Shown: positions 17,176 to 26,799, counted from the stretch's first letter. The stretch: DNA of 64,000 nt from Bradyrhizobium sp. (GCF_016219575.1 NZ_JACRMG010000001.1:203675-267674); one strand, 5' to 3'. Numbers and translations: made by a program. The notes: a model not told the origin generated them from the sequence alone.

Positions 17176-19986
17176 CTACTGCCCCAGCCGTTCGATCAGC
17201 GCCGGCGCGTGCACTTGGTCGGCCTTGTAGTTGCCGGTCAGCGTGTACATCACGATGTTGACGCCGGCGCGGAAGGCGAATTCGCGCTGGCGCATGTCGC
17301 CGCCCGAGACCGGCAGCATCGGCTGGCCGTCGGGACGCAGCGCCCAGGCGCCGACGAGGTCGTTGGAGGTGATGATGATCGGCGAGACGCCGTCGCCGCC
17401 ATGTGCCGGACGCGAGGCCGCCTCGTCGTCGTCGCTGCGCGGCAGGGTTTCCACCCAGGTCTGGCCGGTGGTATAGCGGCCCGGAAAATCGCGCAGCAGG
17501 TAGAACGTCTTGGTAAGCACATGCTCGCGCGGCACCGGCTCGAGTTCGGGCACGTCGAGCGAGGACAGGATGTTGCGCAGCGTCAGCATGCCCGGCGTCT
17601 GCGTCGCGCCGTTCTCGCCGGGGGGCGCCTCGACGGCGTCGCGGGTATCGAACAGCACGGTGCCGCCCTGCTTCATGTAGGCGTCGATGCGGTTGAGGGT
17701 GTCCTGCGAAGGCTTGGCCGCACCGGGCATCACCGGCCAGTAGATCAGCGGGAAGAAGGCAAGCTCATCGCGCGCGGGATCGACGCCGACGGGATCGCCG
17801 GCTTCCAGCGCCGTGCGCTGGGCGAGGAACAGCGTCAGCCCGGCCATCCCGGACTTGACGATTGCATCGACGTCGGCATTGCCCGTCACGACATAGGCCA
17901 GGCGCGTCTGCGAGACCGCGCGCATCGCAAAGTCGTCGCTGGCGGCGTCGGCGCGCACTTGCGAGGGCGAGACAGTTGTCAGCGCGAAGACCAGCGCCAG
18001 CGCGAGCGAGGCCGGTGCCGCGCGCCAGCGCCGCAGCAGCGCGGCAAGGCCGGCGCCGAGCAGCGCCACGATCACGGCATCGATGAGGAACAGCGCGAGC
18101 GAGGAGGCGAGCAGGATGCCGCGCAAGTCGCGCGGCTCGGCATTGGTGTAGGTCGCCCGCTGCGCGCGCAGCGCAGACGTATCGAGCGCGGCGAGGCGGT
18201 CGGCGGCGGCGAGCGTATTCACCGCGATCGGGCCCTCCGCCGGACCATAGAGACCGGGCGGATGTTCCGGCGTGGCGCGGTCGCGATAATCCGCCCGCAT
18301 CGGCTTGGCGGTCGAGGGCGGCGGCCCGAACGCGCCAAATCCGTCGAGCGTGCGCAAGGGTGCCACCATCTCGACGGCGCCTTCGCCTGCGGCACCGGCG
18401 CCCGGCGTCGATGTGTATCCGGACATGTCGACGATCCGCCGCAACATCTCGACGAAGCTGCCGGACATTGGCAAGTCCGACCAGCGCATGTCGGCGCCGA
18501 CATGGAACAGGGCAACCACGCCCTTGGCCCGGCGCTCGCCGGTGACGAGCGGCGTGCCGTCTTCCAGCAGCGCCCAGGTTTTGGTGGCGAGTGCGGCGTC
18601 AGGTTCGGCCAGCACCTGGCGGCTGACGGTGATGTCCTTCGGCACGGCCAGCCCCGCGAACGGTCCGTCGCCGGCGAAGGCCGACATGTGCTGCGGCTTC
18701 TCCCAGGTCAGGCTGCCGCCGAGCGTGCGGCCGCCGCGGCGCAATTTTACGGGCACCATGTCGTCGTCGGCCTGCGCGAGGCGAGGCCCTGCGAAACGCA
18801 CCAGCACGCCGCCCTGTTCGATCCAGGTGTTGAGCCGCTCGCGGATTTCCGGCGACAGCGTGCCGACGTCGGCCATCACGATCATCGGCAGCTTCTGGTC
18901 GAGGAACTGCGCAATCGCCTGTTGCGGCGCGCCGCGATCGCCCAGCCGCACGTCGGCAAAGGGCGAGAGCGCGCGGGCGAGATAGAAGTTGGCGGCGAGC
19001 AGCGGCTGCGCGGTGTCGCTGGTCGCGCCGGACACCACGCCGACGGCGCGCCGCCGCCAGCGCTTGTCGAGCAATTGCACCGCGCCGGCGGAACGTTCGC
19101 CCGCAATCTCCAGCCGCGCGATGTCGTTGCGCAGCTCGACCGGCAGGTCGAAGGAAGCTTCGGTCTCGCGATCGCTGCCCGTGAAGACGAAGCGTGCTTC
19201 GCCGATGGGCGAGCCCTTGGCATCGACCGCGCGCACGGTGCCGACGGAAGCGCGGCCGGCAGGGCGCAGCACCTTCACGGTCATCTTGGCGGCTGCGTTC
19301 TCGGCGGCGGCAAGCGCCAGCGGCGCCGGCGCACCCTCGAAGATCGTCAGCGAGCGCTCACCGATGGTCTTCGACAGGCCTTCGAGGAATTCGCTGCCGC
19401 GGCCGGTATCGGTGCCGTCGGTGAGCCAGGCGATCTCGGCATCGCCGGTCGATTTCAGGAAGCGTTCGATCGCGGGCAGCGTCTCGACGCGCTCCACCGA
19501 CCACGGTTTTGGCGAGATCTGGCGCAATGCCACGCGCGCAGTGCCGGCCGGCAGCAGCGTGATGTCGCGCGCAGTCTCGGAGAGCGCGACCAGCGCCACG
19601 CCGCGGCGGTCGTTGTCGGCCTTCGCGATCAGCTCGTCGGCGGCCTTGATGCGGGTCTCCCAGCTCGCGGCCGAACTCCAGCCGTCGTCGAGCAGGATCA
19701 CGGCCGGGGCATTGCTGGCACCGAGCCCGGTTGCGGGATTCCAGATCGGGCCCGCGGCGGCGATGATCAGCAGCGCCGCGGCGGCGAGGCGGATCAAGGT
19801 CAGCCACCACGGCGTGCGCGAGGGCGTCTCTTCCTTCGGCGCGATCTCGAACAGCAGTCTGGTCGGCGGGAATTCGATGCGGCGCGGGCGCGGCGGCATC
19901 ACGCGCAGCAGCCACCACAGCACCGGCAGGCTCAACAGCCCCAGCAGCAGCAACGGTTGAGCGAAGGTGAGGGGCAGGCCCATCAT
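17176..19986 (-). CDS. BatA N-terminal / DUF4159 membrane protein
   Basis: 936 residues. The N terminus (LTFAQPLLLLGLLSLPVLWW) is the aerotolerance-regulator BatA-type double membrane segment, followed by a VWA-like region (VILLDDGWSSAASWETR). A long periplasmic part with a GATase-like fold (RLNTWIEQGGVLVRFAGP) follows. Membrane segments near residues 650-700 lead to a C-terminal DUF4159 domain (SQTRLAYVVTGNADVDAIV, FFPLIYWPV, YMKQGGTVLFDTRDAV). Together with MoxR and DUF58 this forms a membrane-associated chaperone-like system whose clients are not known here. The start overlaps the DUF58 stop as ATGA; a second in-frame ATG follows directly. Confidence 0.87.
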   Translation of the reverse strand: MMGLPLTFAQPLLLLGLLSLPVLWWLLRVMPPRPRRIEFPPTRLLFEIAPKEETPSRTPWWLTLIRLAAAALLIIAAAGPIWNPATGLGASNAPAVILLDDGWSSAASWETRIKAADELIAKADNDRRGVALVALSETARDITLLPAGTARVALRQISPKPWSVERVETLPAIERFLKSTGDAEIAWLTDGTDTGRGSEFLEGLSKTIGERSLTIFEGAPAPLALAAAENAAAKMTVKVLRPAGRASVGTVRAVDAKGSPIGEARFVFTGSDRETEASFDLPVELRNDIARLEIAGERSAGAVQLLDKRWRRRAVGVVSGATSDTAQPLLAANFYLARALSPFADVRLGDRGAPQQAIAQFLDQKLPMIVMADVGTLSPEIRERLNTWIEQGGVLVRFAGPRLAQADDDMVPVKLRRGGRTLGGSLTWEKPQHMSAFAGDGPFAGLAVPKDITVSRQVLAEPDAALATKTWALLEDGTPLVTGERRAKGVVALFHVGADMRWSDLPMSGSFVEMLRRIVDMSGYTSTPGAGAAGEGAVEMVAPLRTLDGFGAFGPPPSTAKPMRADYRDRATPEHPPGLYGPAEGPIAVNTLAAADRLAALDTSALRAQRATYTNAEPRDLRGILLASSLALFLIDAVIVALLGAGLAALLRRWRAAPASLALALVFALTTVSPSQVRADAASDDFAMRAVSQTRLAYVVTGNADVDAIVKSGMAGLTLFLAQRTALEAGDPVGVDPARDELAFFPLIYWPVMPGAAKPSQDTLNRIDAYMKQGGTVLFDTRDAVEAPPGENGATQTPGMLTLRNILSSLDVPELEPVPREHVLTKTFYLLRDFPGRYTTGQTWVETLPRSDDDEAASRPAHGGDGVSPIIITSNDLVGAWALRPDGQPMLPVSGGDMRQREFAFRAGVNIVMYTLTGNYKADQVHAPALIERLGQ

Positions 19987-20924
19987 GCGCTTCGCCCCAC
20001 TTTCACGGTCGAGCGCGTGCCGCCCTTGCTCACCATCATGCCGCCGTGCAGGAACAAGAGCAGCTCCGCCGCCGAGCGGCTGGTGGTGTGGGTTGAGAAC
20101 AGCCAGTCGAGCCGGTTGGTTTCGGCGCGGATTTCGTCGCGATGCAGCGCGACGCGCGCGACATAGTCGTTCATCCAGCTTTCGGCGCGGCCGGCCGTGA
20201 TGGTCTCGCCGCCCTCGGGCTCGACGAATTCGACGCGGCCTGAATAGGGGAAGGTCTCCTCGGCGGGATCGACGACCTGGATCAGCGTGCCGTGCGCGCC
20301 CGACGACGACAGTCCCGCCAGCATCGCCCTGATCTCCGGCATCGGCGACCAGAAGTCGGACAGCACGACGATCTCGGCCAGCGCCGATGGCACGAAGGAC
20401 GGCGGCAGGCTGGCGCGCGTTGCATCGTCATGCAGCATCGCCTGCGCCATCTTGTCGATCACGGCGCGGCTTGCGGTCGGGTTCATCAGCCCGGGAATAC
20501 CGACGCGCTCGCCGCCGGCGACGAGCAGCTCGGCGAGCGCAAAGGCGACGATGAGGCCGCGCTCCAGCTTGCTGTCGCGCGCCTCGCGCGAGGCAAACGC
20601 CATCGAGGGCGAACGGTCCGGCCAGATCCACACGGTGTGCGAGGCTTCCCATTCCTGCTCGCGGCCATAGAGATGATCGTCGCGCGCCGAGCGGCGCCAG
20701 TCGACGCGCGCGGCGGGCTCGCCGGAAACGAAGCGGCGGTATTGCCAGAAGTTCTCGCCCGCGCCGGCGCGGCGGCGGCCGTGCAGGCCATGGATCACGT
20801 TGGCGGCGATGCGGCGGGCTTCAAGGACGAGGCGCGGCAGCGAAGCGGCGAGCGTACGGCTTTCGCCATCGGCACGTCGGATTGCTGTGATCTCCAGGGC
20901 CTCGTTCTTGTCGGGTGCGGCCAT
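19983..20924 (-). CDS. DUF58 domain protein
   Basis: 313 residues from the ATG at 20924, which shares one base with the moxR stop (TGATG); a TTG one codon earlier is less likely. The DUF58 core is clear: ENFWQYRRFVSGEPAARVDW then RRSARDDHLYGREQEWEASH, followed by a VWA-like MIDAS region (WIWPDRSPSMAF with a DxSxS-like pattern). DUF58 proteins are the usual partners of MoxR ATPases. There is no clear membrane segment, so it is likely cytoplasmic or peripheral. Translational coupling on both sides indicates an operon with moxR and DUF4159. Confidence 0.9.
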   Translation of the reverse strand: MAAPDKNEALEITAIRRADGESRTLAASLPRLVLEARRIAANVIHGLHGRRRAGAGENFWQYRRFVSGEPAARVDWRRSARDDHLYGREQEWEASHTVWIWPDRSPSMAFASREARDSKLERGLIVAFALAELLVAGGERVGIPGLMNPTASRAVIDKMAQAMLHDDATRASLPPSFVPSALAEIVVLSDFWSPMPEIRAMLAGLSSSGAHGTLIQVVDPAEETFPYSGRVEFVEPEGGETITAGRAESWMNDYVARVALHRDEIRAETNRLDWLFSTHTTSRSAAELLLFLHGGMMVSKGGTRSTVKVGRSA

Positions 20925-21919
20925 CAACCGATCCGCGTCTTCAGTTGCCTGATAACGTCGGGAATGGTGCGCCCCTCGGCGCGCGCCGTGAAGGTCAGCG
21001 CCATGCGGTGTTTCAGCACGGGCTCGGCGAGATCGAGCACGTCGTCGACGGAAGGCGCAAGCCGCCCGTCGAGCAGCGCGCGGGCGCGCACCGCCAGCAT
21101 CAGCGACTGGCTGGCGCGGGGACCGGGCCCCCAGGCGATCAGCTTCTCGCCTTCGCCGCTCGGGCGCGCGGCGCGCACCAGCGACAGGATCGCCTCGACC
21201 ACGGAGTCGCCGACCGGCAGCCGGCGCACCAGCCGTTGCGCCGCGATCAATGTGTCGGCGTTCATCGATGCCTTGGCGAGCGTCTCGTCGGCGCCGGTGG
21301 TTTCGAACAGGATGCGCCGCTCGGCGTCGCGATCGGGATAGTCGACGTCGATTTCCATCAGGAAGCGGTCGAGCTGCGCCTCGGGAAGGGGATAGGTGCC
21401 TTCCTGCTCCAGCGGGTTTTGCGTCGCCAGCACGTGAAACGGCTTTGGCAGGTCATGTCGCGCGCCTGCAACGGTGATGTGCTGTTCCTGCATGGCTTGC
21501 AGCAGCGCCGACTGGGTGCGCGGGCTGGCGCGGTTGATCTCGTCCGCCATCAACAGCTGCGCAAACACAGGGCCCGAGATGAAGCGGAAGGAGCGCTTTC
21601 CCGCGCTGCTCTCGTCCAGCACTTCGGCGCCGAGGATGTCGGAGGGCATCAAATCCGGCGTGAACTGGATGCGCTTGGCATCGAGCCCGAGCGTAATGCC
21701 GAGCGTCTCGACCAGCTTGGTCTTGGCGAGGCCGGGCACGCCGATCAGGAGCGCGTGGCCGCCTGAAAGGATCGTCACCAGCGTGTTTTCGATGACGCGG
21801 TCCTGGCCGAAAATGACGGTGGAAATAGCCTCCTTCGCCGCGCGAATCTGTCCGGAAACCTGCTCGGCGGAACGGACGATGCCATCCTCGAGTTTCTCGA
21901 CACTCTCTGAACCTGCCAT
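20924..21919 (-). CDS. MoxR-family AAA+ ATPase
   Basis: 331 residues. Walker A is GVPGLAKT at residues 60-67, Walker B with sensor region is LLMADEINRASPRTQSALLQ, sensor 1 is FHVLATQNPLEQEGTYPLPEAQLDR, and a C-terminal AAA lid follows. MoxR proteins are chaperone-like ATPases that work with VWA proteins, helping protein maturation or cofactor insertion. This is the first gene of the leftward unit moxR-DUF58-DUF4159-GATase-like. It is divergent from a DUF1285 operon across about 240 bases, in which no specific operator was recognised. Confidence 0.95.
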   Translation of the reverse strand: MAGSESVEKLEDGIVRSAEQVSGQIRAAKEAISTVIFGQDRVIENTLVTILSGGHALLIGVPGLAKTKLVETLGITLGLDAKRIQFTPDLMPSDILGAEVLDESSAGKRSFRFISGPVFAQLLMADEINRASPRTQSALLQAMQEQHITVAGARHDLPKPFHVLATQNPLEQEGTYPLPEAQLDRFLMEIDVDYPDRDAERRILFETTGADETLAKASMNADTLIAAQRLVRRLPVGDSVVEAILSLVRAARPSGEGEKLIAWGPGPRASQSLMLAVRARALLDGRLAPSVDDVLDLAEPVLKHRMALTFTARAEGRTIPDVIRQLKTRIG

Positions 21920-22161
21920 TCCCGTCAGCTCCTTTGAGGCTTACTTGTCGAATGGAAGTGCCATCCGTTCGGTCGTCATGTCATGGACCTCATGCTAAAC
22001 GTATGCGAAGGCCATGTATTTGTTGAATTAAACTATCCCCACATTATCGGTATTGGGGGTATGAACCGCATCACGTTGTGGCGAGAATTCGCGTTTCGCC
22101 TGACCAACCCGGACTTGCACCAATCGTGCCAAATCGGCTGATGAAACCTTTGGGGTAAACC

Positions 22162-22770
22162 ATGGCGAACCAAGGGCAAACCCGCACCAACCTCGAAGGG
22201 CTGACCATCGCCGCGCGCGAAGCAACCAACGCTACGCCTGCCGGGCGGGGGCTGCCGCCGGTGCACCTGTGGAACCCGCCATTCTGCGGCGATCTCGACA
22301 TGCGAATCGCCGGTGATGGTACGTGGTTCTACATGGGAACGCCAATCGGCCGGCCGGCGCTGGTGCGGCTGTTCTCGACCATCCTCAAACGCGAGAACGG
22401 CAAGCACTTTCTGGTCACGCCGGTCGAGAAAGTCGGCATCCGGGTCGACGATGCGCCCTTCATGGCCGTAGAAATGCGGATAGAGGCCGATGCGCGCGGC
22501 AGGCTGCTCCGCTTTCGCACCAATGTCGACGACTGGGTGGCGTGCGAGCCGGGCCACGCCCTGCGCTTCGAGCGGGCGGCGGATGGCGGGCTCACGCCCT
22601 ATCTGCATGTCCGCGCCGACCTCTGGGCCAAGGTGACCCGCGCGCTCTACTACGATCTGGTTGACATGGGCGAGGAGCGGATGATCGATGGCGAGGACAT
22701 GTTCGGGGTCGAATCCGGCGGCGAATTCTTCGCGATGGCCGATGCGGAGCAGGTGAGGAACGCGCGTTGA
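22162..22770 (+). CDS. DUF1285 family protein
   Basis: 202 residues matching DUF1285 (PPVHLWNPPFCGDLDMRIAG, DGTWFYMGTPIGRPALVRLF, STILKRENG). The family is a small soluble beta-rich fold of unknown function found across Proteobacteria. It heads a rightward operon in which each next gene overlaps it by four bases, suggesting translational coupling to the CoA pyrophosphatase. No signal peptide or membrane segment is present. Confidence 0.88.
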   Translation: MANQGQTRTNLEGLTIAAREATNATPAGRGLPPVHLWNPPFCGDLDMRIAGDGTWFYMGTPIGRPALVRLFSTILKRENGKHFLVTPVEKVGIRVDDAPFMAVEMRIEADARGRLLRFRTNVDDWVACEPGHALRFERAADGGLTPYLHVRADLWAKVTRALYYDLVDMGEERMIDGEDMFGVESGGEFFAMADAEQVRNAR

Positions 22771-23438
22771 ACGAGCAGGCGCTGCAGGCAAGGCCAGCGA
22801 CCATCCACGCGGAGGAGTTCTTCGCCCGCGCGCGCACGCGGCTCGGCTTCGACGTGCCGCCAGGGCTGATCGATCCCAACATCGTTCCGCGCACCGGCGA
22901 TTCCGGCAATGATCGCATGCTGGAGATCGTCGCGCAGGAGCAGCCGGTACGGCCCGCCGCAGTGCTGATCCCCGTGGTCGATCATCCGGAGCCGACGGTG
23001 CTTCTCACCCAGCGCACCGAGCATCTGAGCAGCCACGCGGGACAGATCGCCTTTCCCGGCGGCAAGATCGATGCCGGCGACGCCTCGCCGATGGATGCCG
23101 CGCTGCGCGAGGCGGACGAGGAAGTGGGGCTGAAGCGCGAGTTCATCGAGCCGATCGGCTATCTCGACGTCTACGGCACCGCCTTCGGCTTCCGCATCCT
23201 GCCGACGGTCGCCAGGGTGAAGCCCGGCTTCAAGCTGACCATCAACGAATACGAGGTGGACGACGCCTTCGAGGTGCCGCTCGCCTTCCTGATGAATCCG
23301 GAAAATCACCAGGTCCACATGAAGGAGTTCCGCGGCATGGAGCGGTCCTACTACGCGATGCCGTTCGCGGAGCGCTACATCTGGGGCGCCACCGCCGGAA
23401 TCCTGCGCGTGCTCTACGAGCGGATCTATCTCGCATGA
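22767..23438 (+). CDS. CoA pyrophosphatase (NudL-like Nudix hydrolase)
   Basis: 223 residues. The UPF0035/CoA-type signature LLTQRTEHLSSHAGQIAFPG precedes the Nudix box GGKIDAGDASPMDAALREAD then EEVGL. Enzymes of this type split CoA and its derivatives into phosphopantetheine and 3',5'-ADP. The start is a TTG that overlaps the upstream stop (TTGA) and is preceded by AGGTGAGGAA. It is the second gene of the operon ending with the CCA-adding enzyme. Confidence 0.92.
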   Translation: MNEQALQARPATIHAEEFFARARTRLGFDVPPGLIDPNIVPRTGDSGNDRMLEIVAQEQPVRPAAVLIPVVDHPEPTVLLTQRTEHLSSHAGQIAFPGGKIDAGDASPMDAALREADEEVGLKREFIEPIGYLDVYGTAFGFRILPTVARVKPGFKLTINEYEVDDAFEVPLAFLMNPENHQVHMKEFRGMERSYYAMPFAERYIWGATAGILRVLYERIYLA

Positions 23439-23713
23439 TCCGCCCGGTCCTGACCGAAATCGGAATCTTCCTGATCCCCTTTGCGGTCTATGCGATGTTC
23501 CTGATCGCAACGCGCTCCGGCGTGTTCGACCAATCCTCCTGGCCGTTGCCTCTCGTCGCCAAGCTCGTGCTGGGCTCGCTGCTGCTCGTCATCATCAGCT
23601 TTCTGTTCCTCGCCGAGTTCTCCGGAGCGCCGCCGGAATCGACCTACGAGCCCGCCCACATGGAAGGTGGCAAGCTGGTGCCGGGCGTCGAACGGCCGGG
23701 GGCCGCGAAATGA
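23435..23713 (+). CDS. DUF6111 small membrane protein
   Basis: 92 residues with two hydrophobic helices (ILTEIGIFLIPFAVYAMFLI-like, then LVAKLVLGSLLLVIISFLFL) and a short C-terminal tail containing YEPAHMEGGKLVPG. This fits the small DUF6111 family of alphaproteobacteria, function unknown. It overlaps both neighbours by four bases (ATGA) and lies between a CoA pyrophosphatase and the CCA-adding enzyme. Confidence 0.8.
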   Translation: MIRPVLTEIGIFLIPFAVYAMFLIATRSGVFDQSSWPLPLVAKLVLGSLLLVIISFLFLAEFSGAPPESTYEPAHMEGGKLVPGVERPGAAK

Positions 23714-24963
23714 CCGAGGCGCGGGTGCTGGCCAATGCGCCGTGGCTCAAGTCGGGCCCCGCGGGGCGCGTGCTGGCGCTGCTCAATGACGGCGGCGAGG
23801 AGGCGCGCGTGGTCGGCGGCGCCGTGCGCAATGCGCTGCTCGGCCTGCCCGTCGCCGACATCGACATCGCCACCACGGCGCTGCCGGAAGAGGTGATCCG
23901 CCGCGCCGAGGCCGCCGGCATCAAGAGCGTGCCGACCGGCATCGACCACGGCACGGTGACGCTGGTGCTCGACAAGCATCCCTTCGAGGTCACCACGCTG
24001 CGCGAAGATACCGAAACGTTCGGCCGCAAGGCGAAGGTCGCGTTCGGCCGCGACTGGATGCGCGACGCCGAGCGGCGCGATTTCACCATCAACGGGCTTT
24101 CCGTCGATGCCGCCGGCCTGGTGCACGACTATGTCGGCGGGCTTGCCGACATCGCCGAGCGGCGCGTCCGCTTCATCGGCAATGCCACCGAGCGCATCGC
24201 CGAGGATTACCTGCGCATCCTGCGCTTCTTCCGCATCCACGCCGCCTACGGCGCGGGCGAGCCGGATCGCGCCGGTTATCTCGCCTGCATCGGCGGGCGC
24301 GCCGGGTTTGCGACCCTGTCGGCCGAACGCGTGCGCATGGAGATGCTGAAGCTGATGGTGGCTCGGGGTGCTGCGGGTTCGATATCGGCGATGGCGGAGA
24401 GCGGGCTCTTGCAGCAGATCGTCGGCGGCGTTGCCTATACCGGGCCGCTCGGCGCCATGATCGACGTCGAACGGATGCTTGGCTTTCCGGCCGATGCGAT
24501 GCGCCGGCTAGCCGCGCTTGCGGTGGCGGTCACGGAGGATGCGAGGCGCGTCGCATCGCGGCTGCGGCTGTCCAATGCGGAGGCAAAGGCGCTCGATTCC
24601 ATGGGCCATCGCTGGTGGCGGCTGGCCGGAATGGACGAGGCGACGGCGAAGCGCCGGCTCTACCGCCTCGGCGCGGAGGCTTACCGCGATCGCCTGATGC
24701 TGGCCTGGGCGCGGGCAGGGGGCGGCGATGCCGGCAACTGGCGCCAGCTGGCGGACTTGCCGCAGCGCTGGAGCGCGCCAAAATTTCCGCTGAAGGCCGC
24801 CGATTTCATTTCGCGTGGTATCGCAGAGGGGCCCGCGCTCGGCCATGTCATGACCATCGCCGAAGATGCCTGGCTCGCCGCCGGTTTTCCGCTCGAGAAG
24901 AGCGCCGTTGCCGGCATCGCCGACCAGACCGTGGCGCGCTTCGCCCGCGATCACCGGCTGTGA
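23710..24963 (+). CDS. cca: CCA tRNA nucleotidyltransferase
   Basis: 417 residues. The class II nucleotidyltransferase head is clear: VVGGAVRNALLG, the catalytic DIDIAT, RRDFTINGLSVD, and IAEDYLRILRFFRIHAAYG of the RNA-binding neck. It adds or repairs the 3' CCA end of tRNAs using CTP and ATP, or could be a poly(A) polymerase relative; the short flexible loop favours the CCA enzyme. It overlaps DUF6111 upstream (ATGA) and the exporter gene downstream (GTGA). Confidence 0.93.
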   Translation: MTEARVLANAPWLKSGPAGRVLALLNDGGEEARVVGGAVRNALLGLPVADIDIATTALPEEVIRRAEAAGIKSVPTGIDHGTVTLVLDKHPFEVTTLREDTETFGRKAKVAFGRDWMRDAERRDFTINGLSVDAAGLVHDYVGGLADIAERRVRFIGNATERIAEDYLRILRFFRIHAAYGAGEPDRAGYLACIGGRAGFATLSAERVRMEMLKLMVARGAAGSISAMAESGLLQQIVGGVAYTGPLGAMIDVERMLGFPADAMRRLAALAVAVTEDARRVASRLRLSNAEAKALDSMGHRWWRLAGMDEATAKRRLYRLGAEAYRDRLMLAWARAGGGDAGNWRQLADLPQRWSAPKFPLKAADFISRGIAEGPALGHVMTIAEDAWLAAGFPLEKSAVAGIADQTVARFARDHRL

Positions 24964-25727
24964 ACATCCTTTCCGGCTTTGCCGACGTTTCGCTGGCGCA
25001 ACTCGTGCTGGTCGGCGTGGTCGCGCTGGTTGCTTCCGTCGTCGGCGGGCTTGCGGGCTACGGCACCGGCGCGCTGATGCCGCTGGTGCTGGTGCCGCTG
25101 ATCGGCGCCGAGCCCGTGGTGCCGATCATCGCGATCTCCTCGATCTTCACCAATTTCTCCCGGTTCATGGCGTTCGTCCGCCATGCCGACCGCCGCCGCG
25201 CGCTGATCGTGATCGCGGCCGCCTGCGTGACGACGGCGCTCGGCGCCTGGGGCTACACCCGCCTCACCGGCGCGGGCGCCGCCCTGGTGATCGGCACCAT
25301 GCTGATCCTGAGCGTGCCGCTGCGGCGCCTGGCAAAACGGCGCGACATCAGGATCGGCGACGGCGGTCTTGCGATCGGCTCGGTCGGCTACGGCGTCGTG
25401 GTCGGCGGCACCTCGGGCTCCGGGGTGATCCTGCTGTCGTTGCTGATGGCAGCGGGGTTGGAAGGCGCTGCGGTGATCGCCACCGACGCGGTGATCTCGC
25501 TCGCCACCGGCATCATCAAGATTTCGGTGTTTGGCCTTGCCGGCGCCGTCACCGCGCAGGTGCTGACCTTTGCCGTACTGATAGGCGCGATCTCGCTGCC
25601 GGGCGCGTTCATCGCCAGGGCCTTCGTCGAACGCATGCCCGTGCACATCCACACGGCTATCCTCGATGCCGTGGTGATCGCTGGCGGAGCTATGATGATC
25701 GCGGCTGCAGCCCGAAGCCTGGGCTAG
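24960..25727 (+). CDS. Sulfite exporter TauE/SafE family permease
   Basis: 255 residues from a GTG that overlaps the cca stop as GTGA. About eight membrane helices are seen, with the two-fold repeat typical of TauE/SafE proteins (GGLAGYGTGALMPLVLVPLI in the first half, GGTSGSGVILLSLLMAAG in the second). Members export sulfite, sulfoacetate or similar anions; substrate unknown. The last gene of the five-gene coupled operon, ending 29 bases from a convergent secreted-protein gene. Confidence 0.87.
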   Translation: MNILSGFADVSLAQLVLVGVVALVASVVGGLAGYGTGALMPLVLVPLIGAEPVVPIIAISSIFTNFSRFMAFVRHADRRRALIVIAAACVTTALGAWGYTRLTGAGAALVIGTMLILSVPLRRLAKRRDIRIGDGGLAIGSVGYGVVVGGTSGSGVILLSLLMAAGLEGAAVIATDAVISLATGIIKISVFGLAGAVTAQVLTFAVLIGAISLPGAFIARAFVERMPVHIHTAILDAVVIAGGAMMIAAAARSLG

Positions 25728-25756
25728 GGCGCACCTGATGGATTCGTTGCGACGTT

Positions 25757-26128
25757 CTAATCCAGGAAAGGAAGACCGGCGCATTCCATTTTGCCTGAGC
25801 GCGCGTCGAGAACGAGATAGCCGCGTATCTCGCTGTGTTGCGTCGGTACAGCCCCCTTCGGAACGACCACGAGAAACTGCCAGACAGGGCTCTTGACCGC
25901 CGAAGCGCCGCAGTCCGTTGTTCCGCTCACGAGCAACTGCGCTTTTGTGATCCGGCTCGCCGCGATTTCGATCGTGCTGCCGTAGGGGTCGCCCTTCAGG
26001 ATCGTGGCCGCCTTCAGGCGAGCCTGCTTCTCGCTCAGCATACCCTGTGTCTGGGCCGCGGCATCCGCAGCGAGTGCTGCCGCGACCAGAAGAGCAACCG
26101 CAATTTCCTTCCACATCCTGCGCTCCAA
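25757..26128 (-). CDS. Hypothetical secreted protein
   Basis: 123 residues (or 119 from the second Met, MWKEIAVALLVAAALAADAA), with a clear Sec signal peptide cleaved near AAAQ. The mature part of about 100 residues contains two Cys (TTDCGAS and KMECAGL) that could form one disulfide in the periplasm. I do not recognise the family. It is followed upstream by another secreted-protein gene on the same strand. Confidence 0.65.
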   Translation of the reverse strand: MERRMWKEIAVALLVAAALAADAAAQTQGMLSEKQARLKAATILKGDPYGSTIEIAASRITKAQLLVSGTTDCGASAVKSPVWQFLVVVPKGAVPTQHSEIRGYLVLDARSGKMECAGLPFLD

Positions 26129-26182
26129 CCTCTTGACCTCGTTCGATATCGCTCATCATTGCCGCCGCCTGATCGATCCCTG

Positions 26183-26728
26183 CTATCGGAAGCAGATCGT
26201 TTGAAAGCGGCCGAGGACGGCCGCCAGTCCGGCGATCGGAATCGTCCTGGTTGCCGCCGCGCCCGACGGCGTGCCGGGCTCGATGGTCAGCGTGATATCG
26301 CCCGTCCCTTCCAGCACCGGAAGCAATCGCCGTCCGATCGCGCGCATCCGGGTGTCGTCGGCATCGAGGTCGCTGATGAAGCTGGAGCGTCCGCCTGCCG
26401 GATATTGTGTCGTCTCGCCATCGACAGAGAATCTCGCCGGCCCGTTGGAAAGTGTCAGTTTCACTTTCTTGAATTCGTCTCGCTCGCCGACCGCGGCGGA
26501 CATTGTGGTGAACATGGCGGCATCGCGCAGGCAGCCGAGCATGATCATCCGTGGCCCGCCGTCGTCCTGTACCCATTGCAGGAATGCCCGGCGACGCGGG
26601 TCGGTATTGACCGACCAGCCAGGCTTGTCCCCGGGATCGGCGGCAGCCGGCGTTGCAAGCTCCGTCGCCAGCGCAAATCCGGTGACGACCAGAAGGCTGC
26701 TCGCGGCGACGATCATCCTCGCATTCAT
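26183..26728 (-). CDS. Hypothetical secreted protein
   Basis: 181 residues from the ATG at 26728, chosen because AGGGGA precedes it and it gives a signal peptide (MNARMIVAASSLLVVTGFAL, cleaved near PAAA). The mature protein has two widely spaced Cys (MLGCLRDAA and TICFR) and a beta-rich look with alternating polar and non-polar residues. No known domain recognised. It may form a unit with the next small secreted-protein gene 54 bases downstream. Confidence 0.65.
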   Translation of the reverse strand: MNARMIVAASSLLVVTGFALATELATPAAADPGDKPGWSVNTDPRRRAFLQWVQDDGGPRMIMLGCLRDAAMFTTMSAAVGERDEFKKVKLTLSNGPARFSVDGETTQYPAGGRSSFISDLDADDTRMRAIGRRLLPVLEGTGDITLTIEPGTPSGAAATRTIPIAGLAAVLGRFQTICFR

Positions 26729-26799
26729 AACCGTCCCCTCCGGCCCGGACCGACAATTGTAAAGCCGGTTGCTGCCGCGGCCCATTGACGTGGGTCAAC

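Noticed and set aside
17209..20166. 985-codon plus-strand frame opposite the DUF4159 gene
   Set aside because: Antisense shadow; the minus-strand frame has recognisable domains, membrane segments and start/stop overlaps with its neighbours.
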